Assembly: GCA_028622995.1 (NCBI GenBank)
Contig: JAJQJQ010000016.1
Location: 1,922,001-1,986,000 of the forward strand
Reading direction: 5' to 3'
Origin: Panagrolaimus kolymaensis
Taxonomy: Eukaryota; Nematoda; Chromadorea; Rhabditida; Panagrolaimidae
DNA length: 64,000 nucleotides
The position numbers were made by a program, and so were the translations under genes. The notes under the pieces were generated by a model that was given only the letters and a program-made list of their open reading frames with translations, was not told the DNA's origin and searched no databases. Each line of letters begins with the position of its first letter. Within the stretch, counting starts at the first letter, position 1. Below, piece after piece: positions 11,953 through 23,400 of the stretch.

Positions 11953-12326
11953 TTAAAGGAACAGTCTCACTTTGGCTTTTTGAAATTTGAAATGCCGGCT
12001 TTTGTCCAATTCAGATGCGAGCAGAATGCAAAAGCCTTTGTTTCAATACTTAGAAAATTTTTTCGATTTTTTTGTTTTTTCTGATGATGAGCATATGTAG
12101 CTACTCTTATAAATAGCTTACAACCACTCAGCATATTAAAATAAATTAATATTGTTAGTATTAATGCTACTAGCCTTCATCATGTACCCGAAATCCTCGA
12201 AAAACAAAAAAATCGAAAAAATTTTCTAAGTATTGAAACAAAGGCTTTTGCATTCTGCTCGCATCTGAATTGGACAAAAGCCGGCATTTCAAATTTCAAA
12301 AAGCCAAAGTGAGACTGTTCCTTTAA
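11953..12326. mobile_element. Hairpin MITE-like element C with TTAA ends
   Basis: An about 374-bp element with arms of roughly 125 bp, at about 11953-12083 and 12200-12326. The left end TTAAAGGAACAGTCTCAC is mirrored by GTGAGACTGTTCCTTTAA on the right. The arms continue with matching sequence (GCCGGC, AGATGCGAGCAGAATGC). The loop of about 115 bp is AT-rich and non-coding. The ends resemble those of element A (TTAAAGG...TCTCA), suggesting a related but distinct family. It ends 18 bp from the predicted stop codon of the TTC5 gene. Confidence 0.75.
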
Positions 12327-12344
12327 ATCAAATCATTTTTTTAA

Positions 12345-13896
12345 TCAACGTTCGTAGATAAAAGAAAGGGGCTTGATTTTCTTAAGAAAACAATATTTAT
12401 GGCTTTGTGAAGTCCTTTTATTTTTTTAAATCATAAATCCAACTTACATTTATTATTCTTGGGGAAAATAATGTAACAGTCGAATTAACCATTAATCGAA
12501 AATTTTCAGAAACATTATAAATTGTTAAAATAGCAATGTTGCAATTTTCATCCGTTACAACAAATGCCCTTCAAAATGAAATTATTACTTGCTTTTTGTT
12601 TATATGAAAAAAGGATCTTACTTTGGAACAGGGAAGTTAGTTGTAATTATTTGAGACAAAATACGACAAATGACGATAAAGCATTCTTCTTCTTTTTCAT
12701 TTTCTCTAATCTCAGTTATTTTCCTTTTTGTTGGATTCTTAGATGCCCATGAAACTCTTTCATCAATCAATTTGTCATAATCGTTGAGACCTTCCAAAAT
12801 TTCTGATGCATTTTTACGATTTGTTAAGACTTTTTCTAAAAAAATGTTTCCATTTTTTTCCTGCAAAAATTGACTTACTTTGTTTTAAAATTTCAGAAGC
12901 AAAAAGGCTCAAATATTCCAGCAAGTTTGATAATTTATTTGGGCAAAAGAAGGGTTCAATTTGTTTGGCATTTTCAAGACATTCAAGGGCTTTATTATAA
13001 TTTTGAAAATAAATAGCTGCTTCAGCCATATTTATATAAAGATCGCCACATAAAAACCCTTCAGTGGCAGCATCTTGCAAAATTTGAAGAGATAAATCCT
13101 GAAAAATATTCAAATTAGCTCATTTTATATGTAATTTAAATAACTAATAATTACAAGGATAACATCTTGGTTGCCTTCACTATTGAAATATAAATAAAAA
13201 TAAGACATTCCAAGGCAATATAAACCAAAAGGATATTTGGGTTTTTGATTAATAGATAATTTTGCTTTATTTATGCTTTCTTTAAGCAATGATTCCTTTT
13301 TAGTTTTATCTTCACAATTTAAAGCACTCAATCTCAAAATAAATGACATATATGATAAAGTTTTTGGTGAGACTTCTGTATCATAAGCATCCTAAAAATA
13401 TTATGATTAAAATGAAATAAAAAGTTTTTTAATATAACTTTAATGCAATTTATTGTTGATGGAAGGTTTTGTTTTTCCCATAAAATTTGTGAACAAATCG
13501 TCCATGCGTCAACCATATATGCATTTAATTTTAAAGCTTTTTGCAAAAGAAATAATGCTTGGTCTTTGCAATCCGAGCGTTGATTCAAAATTCGAGCTCT
13601 CCAATAACATTTTTGTGCTTTTGTTGCTGTTAGAGGGATTTCCTAGAAAATTTAATTTGTTTTATGTGATAACAAAATAGTTAACAAACATCTTGAAGTT
13701 TTCGTGAGTATTCCACAACTTCAACACTAAATTGATCTTCAGTGGCATCAGGGTTGTTTAAATAAAATTTTCGAATAAAACTTTCATATTTTTTTACTTT
13801 TGCACGAAATTTAAGCATTTCATTTTCATCTTTCCCTTTTATGCTTTCATACAAACATGGATATTCTTTAATAGTTTCAGCATCGGCCACTGTCAT
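12345..13896 (-). CDS. TTC5/Strap-like tetratricopeptide repeat protein
   Basis: Seven exons on the minus strand join in frame to 412 aa: 13896-13690, 13642-13439, 13391-13155, 13098-12879, 12835-12622, 12568-12448 and 12380-12345. TPR-like helices include VDAWTICSQILWEKQN, GLYCLGMSYFYLYFNS and DLYINMAEAAIYFQNYNKAL. These align with human TTC5 segments of the same spacing (AWNQLGEVYWKKGD, SWYILGNSYLSLYFS). The C-terminal part (VVTDENCNIAILTIYNVSENF) matches the TTC5 OB-fold. Known TTC5 roles are as a p53/p300 stress-response cofactor and as the ribosome-bound recogniser of nascent tubulin in tubulin mRNA autoregulation. The 43-nt intron at 12836-12878 was chosen over an 18-nt alternative because it keeps frame. 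The last 12-codon exon is the weakest part. Confidence 0.85.
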
Positions 13897-14449
13897 TCTA
13901 AAAATCTTAATTTTACAAAAATTTCATATAAAAAAATTGATAATAATTTTATTTGTTCGACAATAAGTTTGAATTAAAAAAAAAGACGAAGTTATATATA
14001 ATTTCAACCCAATCTCCAACAGTTTACTAAGGTTATATATAATTTTACAGTTAAAAACTGTTTTATTTTTAACGTTCTTACTTTTTCATATGTTAAATAA
14101 TAAAGATTAATAAGTGACTTTTATAATAAAGAAATTTATAACAATATATATATTATATAAATAATCTGTCGGAATAGCAAAAAATTAACAAAAGAACAAA
14201 AACACAAAAGAGAAAGGCACAAGTTTTAATACAAATGCAATAAATAATAAATAATTGCTTTTTTGTCCCTTTTTAGAACTTTTTTTTTCAAAAATATTTA
14301 CAAACACGCATAAAAAATAAGAGAATTAATTATTAATATTAAACTTTGATCAAAAAGCTAAGTTTGAATCCAATTTTACATAAATTGTATTTTGGTTTTG
14401 CATTTCATTTTCCCGCAAATTTTTGAACCGATGCTTTTTTTTCTTGCAT
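13897..14449. other. Short intergenic region between ttc5-like and unc-13
   Basis: About 550 bp of AT-rich DNA holding the presumed promoter of the TTC5-like gene and the 3' UTR of unc-13. No exon or repeat was recognised. Confidence 0.4.
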
Positions 14450-17400
14450 TTATCTGTTAATTTGTTGTGTGGATGCTGAAGATGCAAGACTTGATTCGGT
14501 TTCATATCGGCATTCGCTTTTTAATTTCACGAATTCTTTTGCAATATCATCTGTTTGACGCTGGGATAAAATTCGAAGAAGGATTAGCCCAGTTTCATCA
14601 ATATGAAGTCTACGTCCAAGCTGAATCCAAGTAGAAGTGGTGCCTAAAATTTACAAATATTTTATTTCAGTAAATTAATAGTTTGTTGAATAAATACCTT
14701 GTTCAACAACTTGTGCAAGTTGTAAAACACCGACTCCAACAATTCGATCTTCTCGAGCAATGCGATAATCTTTAACTTGAAACATGAGTTCATAATTTTC
14801 TGGCTCGCTTTCATTTCCAAGGAAACTGAAAATTTATGGAAAGTTAGTTAACATTTAATGATTTTTCTATGAAGAAAACTCACAAATGGAAGGTTTCATT
14901 AAATTTGGGTGCCCAATCATTATTTTTATTTTTTGTTGCCATTTTGCGTTTTTTATCTGCAAGATGGGGACCAACAAGGTGTACTTCTACGAATGGTTTA
15001 AAGCCGCTAGCAGTTTGCCATCGAAGATCGTTGGCTGCAACAATTTTAACTGTGACTTTTTGTTCGCCAGTTCCGGGATGGCTGAAGAGATCCACTTGAA
15101 CGCTGATTTCTCCTACAGGTTGTTCTTGAGAAGGTAAATCTTGTTGTTTTTGAGTGGTAATAAATGTTTTAATAAGTTGTTCCGTTGTTTGAGTATATAA
15201 TGAAAGGGCGTATTTAAGGGATTGAAGTTCGGGTGATTTTTCAAAGAAGCTTTTCTTTAAACCTTGTCCACCAGCGTAGAAGCATTCTTTAATTGCATCC
15301 AATGCTGCATCCAAAACTGTGCATTGTTTTGGAGTTAACGAACGTTCACACTCTCTTGCAATATCCATCATTTCTTTAACATTTCCTTTAATATCTTTTA
15401 CATTTGTCATGAGTTTTGTCACATCTCCAATTTTAGCGTTTGGAAGTTGTTTGAGAAGCGCCTTTTCATTTAATGGCGGCAAAACCACAAGCTTTTCCAT
15501 ACTCACAATTGTGATTTTCCAAAGCTCTTTTAAAATATATTTTAACACCGTTTTTTCACATTGTTGAGCATATCGTTGTAATGAACCTTCGAGGAGATCC
15601 ATTAATGGTTCCAAAACTATATCAACATCAGCCGAAACTTGGGTCTTTTGAAGTTGAGGTCCTTTTATTTTTGTTAATAATATTCCTAGTTTATTCACCA
15701 TTTCTTGAATATGTTTATCAAGATTCACAATGAATTGCGCACTCAACTTATCCAAAACGTTATTTAATTTCTTTTGCAAATTTGTTAATACTTTTGATGC
15801 ATCGGAATCAACTTGAGAACCACCCATATTTTCATAAATTTTTTCTAGTTGAACTCTGAAAAAAAGAAAGGAGCGTTTATTTTTGTTATTTTTTTTTGTT
15901 TAAAAAAAGGATGTCGCTAATCTCTTGTTTATGCATTTTTTCTTTCTTTCTTTCAAAACCCCTCTTTTTCTTTACCTCAATTGTTGAACATTATTCATCA
16001 AAATGCATGAAAGCATTTCATTGCTTGAATAATGGCAAAAATCTTTTTGAACCATATCTGCATAAGCGAGGAGAACTTTATTTAATGTTTTAGCAAATCG
16101 ACGCATCATATCTGCTGATACTTCAGGATTGGGACAATCCATCTATAAAATAATGGTTTACAGAGGTTCAAAAAATTTAAGTAAAAATCTTTATTTTTTT
16201 TAATGCATTTAGTTAATTTTGAAGATTCTTACCTGCATTAAAACTTTCAAAGCTTCATTGAGTTGTGTGAAAACATCAACAACAGAATTACTGAATTTAG
16301 TGTGCTCTGAAGTTTGGGGAAATCCAGCAGCTTTATCAACATTATAAGCACTGCGGAGAATATCCATTGAATGTTCATCATTTTCATTTAACCAATCCAT
16401 AACGAAAGGTACAAACCATTCAGGAAATTCAGGAATTTTTGTTTTAAAATTTGGTAAATCTGCGATATATTTAAAATAAAAACTTTTAACACGAAAATAT
16501 AAATTCATGTAATCAGATGTTTTACAAATTTTAGTTTTTGCATGTTCCGTTAATGCCTCTCTTAAATCATCTCGATAAGCCACCCATAAAGTTTCAGCGG
16601 ATAATTCTCCAACATTAAGTTCTTGAGGAAATTGATTGAGAACGGGAGTGTAAATAACTTTATCTTCTTCAATCATTCTCATAGTATAATCAAGTAAATC
16701 TTTCCAAAAATCTATTGATTGCTCTGGTACACCACTTTCATCAACACAGGTTTCAAACATATATTGATAAGTTGTCTAAAAAATTTTTATTGAGAAATTT
16801 ATATTATTGATTCATCGTAAAACTTTTGATTTGGTTAACTAAATTGTCGTCAAATTTAACTTGGATTTTTGACACACTATTGAAATCAATAAATGTCTTT
16901 AGATATTTTTATCCTTTGGGTTTTAAAAACACGAAAAGATTATTCCAAAAAAAGAAAATCTCTTTTTTTGTCAAATGTAATTAAAAGTAAAAAAGAGGAA
17001 GAAAGGAAACTTACGGTCATGCAAACTTTAGCACATTCTCGAACAACACTTGAAGCCCTTGGAGGACTTGTGAGTTCTAAAACTTTCATACGAAAGAATG
17101 TTATGGACGTCAATAAGTCAACGGTAGATTTAAGATCACGCAATTTTGTTTGTGAAGTTGAAGGAAAATATTTCTAAAAAATAAAAACAAAAGAAATAAA
17201 TTGAGACTTCTGCTGTTGGATTTTTTATACAAATGAACAAAAGAAGAAACGAACAATTCTTAGTTTTCTTTTCTCCAAAAATATATAAATATATCCAAAA
17301 ACAAAAAATGGAAAAGAGAGTAAAGTTTTTCAAAAATCTCTTTTTTGTATTTTTCAATAAGATAAATCCAAAGGCGCAGCAAGTAAGTAGCTTTCGTTGG

Positions 17401-20400
17401 AGTTCAAAAGATAAAGTCTTTCTTGCTTAGAATATTCACGCAAACGAAAAAATAAAGGCACAATTAAGCCCAATTCAAAAACATTCTTTTTTGGAGTTTT
17501 TTACTTTTAGTAAAATTTTCTTCTTCAAACAAATAAAAAGTATGACGACAAATGCAACAAAAAATGTGAAGCCTTAAAAATTATTTATTTTAAGACAAAA
17601 AAAGTAAAGGAAATATTTTTCGGAAGCCGGCGGTAGTGGCGGTGCGGCGTTAGTGATGAAGGCAAAAAAAGAAAATGAATTATAGAATTTTTGAGTTCAA
17701 ACCTTTGTGCACGAGGCTTCACTCCTCATAGAAGGATTATAGCACATTCAAAAAAAAACACAAAAGGAAAAAAGCAGAAATAAATATTTATTTATCTAAA
17801 AAAAGATGAAGGTGGAGTTTTTCTTTTTCCGTTCGTTGGTGTAATGGGGGAACGTTTAGAACAGAATTGAAGAATATAAATATTCTTAGATGCTTTATTG
17901 AGTAATTTTACTGAGAGACATGTTTTTGGAATTTCTTAAAATATAAATTCAGACAAAATAAGCATCATCCAAGCGAATAAAAACAAAAATGAAAGCCTCT
18001 TTATGTCAGACAAAACATTGGGGGAAAAAATGTCAAGTTGTTTTTTTAAGATGAAAGAGAAAGAAAGAAAACAACAAACAAAAACATTTTCTAATTGTTG
18101 CTAAATGCTTGATTTGGTTGCAAAAGCTTTTTTTGAATTGTAAAAAAGAAAGCGAAAAAAATGTGCGCCTTGCAAAAATCTCGATGGCACAAAAGTGCAA
18201 GATATTTTAAAGCTTTTAGTAGACATTTTTTGTTCTAAAAAAACATCTGTTACAGTCCTCTTCAATCTAAATCTTTTAGCATTACCTCAGTTATTTTTTA
18301 TATTAAATAAAGTCTAAATAAAATTCTAGCAATTCTATCACATTTTTCTTCACCTTTCTAGTCAATCTCTTTTTAAAATTATTAAAAAAAGCTTCAAAGC
18401 CACCAAAGAGTTTAACAACAAAAAAATGAAATCAGAATAATGCATTTCTGCCATTCGTTTTTTTTTAATTCAAAAAAAGGGGAAAAAGTCATAAAGAAAA
18501 TTAAAAAAATGAAAGAAAATGAAAAGGAGATACATATTTAGGAATTCGTTTCTTTCTTTTTTATTCAAATTGTAAAAAGTTATGACGCAAAAAAAGGATT
18601 GAATAAATGAATACTCACTCGATACATATTTAAATCAATTTTGAGAGAATTGTGAAGATGATCGAGGAGCTTTACAAAGCGCTCTTTTCCAAAATTTGAT
18701 GCATTAAATCGATCAGGGGCTGATACAACTGAGGTTGCCGTGGCATGAGCATAATATGCATTGATATTTGCAAGCAATGAGGATAATGCTGCTGGAACGG
18801 CCGGACACATATATTTTGTGCATAAACATGCAAAATGTGTCATGGCCTATAAGTAATTGTTTTTTGTTGTACATATTTTTTTGAAAACAAACACACCATA
18901 TAAATTGATTCTATTCCATAACGCATTGCAAATTCATCAACAATTTCTTGACTGCTTTCATCGAAATAAACTTTCCAAGCATCATCGCCTTTTATTTGAG
19001 GTAATTTAACTTCATCATCACCTTTAATACAATTCTAAAATTGGAGTTTTTTTTATTGTTGGTTTCGGTAGTATTTAGCTTATGTGGATATTTATTTGAG
19101 TTTATACTCATTATCTTAATTTATTACGAGGCCTGATAAACTATGAGCTACATTGCCTAAATTTTTGAATACAATTTGATAATAAAGTTATTGTGCTAAA
19201 ATTTAAAAAGGTAAAATTGCAACAAAAAATTCTGATTTTTTTGTTCAACTTCTGAAAAGTTTTCATTTGTTTTTTTTTTCTTCTTTAAATAGTTCTTAGC
19301 ATTATTATAATTTAATTTTAATAAGTTTTATAAATCATTATCGAATACAGTATTGATAATATCTAAAATAATAGCATCGGCTATAATTCTATATTATGAT
19401 AGGTTTAATAATTGTACCAGCACTAATCCAACTTTTGTTTAAAAATTAAATATAAAAAAGCCTTACTTGGAATAGATGTTCATGTAAACATGTATATTGC
19501 ATCAAATATGGTGCAGTTTTTTCTTCACCTTTTATTTCAACATTGATAAAAAGATGAATGGCTCCACTGACAGCGGATTTATCAGTTCTCTTTTCCAAAT
19601 TATACCAAACATCCATATAACCGGAAAGGGTTCTAACATCGATGATTGCTTGTCCCAAGAAATCATCCGATTCTCGAGTCAACTTTTGTCTCAATTTACT
19701 TTTAAAATCGTTATCTTCATCCCAAACTCGCACTTTAATTTTATCCGTAGTGTTATGACATTCAAAACAAAATTTTTCATTCCATTCTGGGTTTAAATCT
19801 TGATGAATTGTTTTAGTTCGCTTTTTTACTTTCCCAACTTCTAAAAAATATTATTCAATTAAGGGATCTTTTTGAGAAATTTTAAAATATATTATTACTA
19901 CAAATATACAACAACAAAACCGACCTAAACGCACATAAGGATCCGACTTGCCGGATTTGTCTTTAGCAATTAAGCCTTTTGCACAAACAACTGAAATTTA
20001 AAAAAAGGATGAATAAACATTTTTCAAAATTTAATTTTTAAAGAAACAACTTGAAGTAGTTGATAATGTCTAACTTACTTGTTAACTCAATTTTTGCACT
20101 CCATTTTGAATTTCCTTCTAATATACTCGTTTTAACTTGTTTCAATGTATCTTGTTGAGTCTTTTCATCCATATCAAAAACCACCCGAATGGTTTCAAAT
20201 ATTTCTGGTTTATTTCTTTCTTGAATCTTCATTCTGTCTCGAATTACTGCTATCAAATTTTGTGCTTTATCACCTTCACCATGTTTACTCGATTTTTCTG
20301 CTGCTCCTGTAACAAACATTTTCCCTCAACTTTTTTACTCTTTGATTTTAAACCTCAAAAACGTACTCTGTAAGCAATCAGCACTAAGCAGCTCTCGACA

Positions 20401-23400
20401 TTTTTCATGCACTTTTACTCCACATTCAGCACATCGAAGTCCCTAAAATTATCTTTTTTTAAATTTTGATTCAAAATTATCTTTTAAAAGTCGAAAAAAT
20501 ATCTCAGTTCATACTTTAAATTTATGCATTAAATGATTTTCCTTTGATTTACAAAAATTTTTTTTTAAAGAATTTGTTTTGTACTATTTTTTTTAAGTCG
20601 CTTGTTCGGGAACAAAAGTCAAAGATTTTTTTCTTGCTTCCATTAATAGAATTTTTGCTAAATATAAATGTGTATTTACGGAGGTGCTTTTAATCGAATA
20701 CAATCGGTTTATGCAATAACTTTGTTCCATATGAAAGTGCTGTCTTTCTTGTTTATTCATAAATTATTCAATGAAAGTCGTTTTCTTTTTTTAGAATGTT
20801 CATATTTTTAGAAGCCAAATATAAGCTTTAAAATGTATATCAATTACCTGTCTTGCCAACCCCCATAAGAGGCCTTCGCACTCATAACACCATGTAGGCG
20901 TTTGGAAGTTTGTTGTTTGAAAATTATGTGGCGTTGTAGCACTTATTGGATATATTAAAGCTTGTAAACTTTTCTTATAAACAAGGAAACACTGAAAATA
21001 AAGTAAATTCTTTTGTAGTTTTTTTTCCAAGTAAAAACAAACCAATTGTTTGTCATTAAATGTTGTCCTTGCTTGAGTTGCAAGTGATGCTTGATTTCTT
21101 TTAGTTTGCATTGTCTAAAGTTGGAAAAAATCCAATTAAATCTTTTGTAAGAAAATTAAATGAGTGAATGTGAAAAGCATGTGTTTTAATTTAGGACAAA
21201 CCACAAAAAGTATAATAGTTGGTGAGTTAGGTGTATTAGGAAGCTAAAGCTATAACTAACTAATTTCTAAATTTAATAAAAGAAAAAAATTGTTAACCAT
21301 TGATAATTTTTTTAGGATTTTAAATATTATTATTGCTATGTTGCTATTGCACTATGTAGGAACGAACATGAGGATTAAAAAATAGAAGCGACCGACCAAA
21401 AAGACCATTACAAAAACGCCACAAAAATGTTAAAAAATGCTGATTTTAAAAGGAAAAAAAGTTAAAAATTGAATAGTGAAAAAGGATTTTTTATAAATTA
21501 AATTTACGCTTTTTTAAGATCCTTCTGATCTCACTCACACTTTTGATAATTTGTGCATGGAAGAAGAAGAAATAGTGTATATTATTGTGCTTACCTTAAG
21601 AACCTGGAAAAAAGAAATAAGAGTGGAAGATAGCTTTTTTTATAAAATAAAAAGAAACGAAAGTATTCATCCCTAATTGTTAGGGCAAAAAGGGTGCTTC
21701 AGGAAATTTAGTGAAACAAACATGATTCAATTTTTTTTTTATGAATCTTTTGTTTAGAAAATTTTGTGCTTTTCAATGGTAAATAAAACTTACAAGTTCG
21801 GAGACCAAGGGTATCGACTTTTTGGTGCTTAAAATATTCATATTTGGCATAGCATCAATCGATTTATAAAATGCATTTCCACTTTGATCATTTGCTTCAC
21901 GATCAAGTACTGTTGACTGAAATAAAAAAAGAAGAAGTTATTAACGTTTCAAATGGAGATTTTGTTTTAAATGTAAAAGGACAGACAACATCATGAGATT
22001 ATCAAACCTTTTTACAATAAAAAGATCGAAGAGCAACTTTTCTAACATCTTGAATTAATTGATTTTTATCAGGTAATTTTTTGATGGCTTTATCTGGATA
22101 TGGCACCAATGAAGAACTTCGAGTTCTTCGAACGTCTTCTTCAACATCCAAAAATCCTCTATCTTTATCATTTGGTTCCAAATCAAATACAAAAGTGTAA
22201 ATCAATTCAGCAATTGGTGGCCGAATTATTGGCAAACTTCGACATTTTCTTAACCGCCGAGCTCTTTTCCTCCTTCGCTTTCGATTTGGTGCAGCTGACT
22301 TTGCCCTTTTTATTTTTTTAAAACTTTTTGAAAAATTCAATAAAGCTTGAGCTCGATCCACTTCATTTCTATTGGATTCTTGTGGGGCATCAATCGCTTT
22401 GAATCCTCTTCCTGGTTCAAAGATAACTACGACAGGTCGAAGTTTGAGATCCCTTTGTTCTTGTGGACTCATACATTCTCTCCATCGTGAAATTGGCGGC
22501 AATTTGGTTGAATATATTGTATTATTATTTTCTATAACACCTGGATCACCCATGGATGATGAAGGTTCATTTGGAATTATACAAAATTTGGTGGAATTAT
22601 TAACAGTCGTGGAAGCCATATTTGGTAGTAATGTTTTAGATGCGCCACCATTATTTTCCGAAATAATATCTCGTGATGAACGAGTCGTTCGACGCGTGCT
22701 AATCGACGCGCGGGCAGGACCATTATGAGATGAAAATGGCGCCGCCGCAGCGTTGATTATTGTCGCAGTCGATGCGGTAATAATGTTGAAAAATACTAGA
22801 ATAAAAAATCTTCAAGACAAAATTTAAAAAAAAAAGTTTCGAGTTAAAAACATTTTAAAGTCTCGTAGAAAAGAAAAAAGAGTAATCAAGTAAAGAAAAC
22901 GTTGACGAAGAAAAATGAGTTTGATGGAGTAAGAAACATAAATTGGCTTTATCAATGTTACTCCCGCTGTGATGGAAATAAATAAAGCGAAAAAAAATTC
23001 TTGACTTTTTTTTTACTATGAATTGGAAAAAAGATCTCTATTTAAAAAAAATTGTGAGCTCTAGGAAAATTAAAATTTAAAAAAAAGTTGTCGTATTTGA
23101 AAATGAGACGACAGCATAAAGTAGAAATTTTTTGCAAAAAAAATAGCTCTCAAAATGATGGTATATATTTTTTGGAAAGCATCTGGCATTAAAAATTTTT
23201 AGCCTGCTTCTAAGAAGTTTAAAAACCAAACACACAACAGAAAAAAATAAATATTTGAAGAAAAAAAAGAAGCAAAAGTTGTGACTTAAAAAATGCATAA
23301 GGAAACATTGATTTAACTTAAAAAAAAAAGAAACTCGACACCGTGGAAAAAAATGGAGAGTGAAAGAACAAAGACGATGAATTCAGATAAGTCAAGGCAT

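Noticed and set aside
12861..12878. An 18-nt intron in the TTC5-like gene
   Set aside because: Too short to splice. The 43-nt alternative ending at TTTTTTTAG keeps the frame and the conserved sequence.
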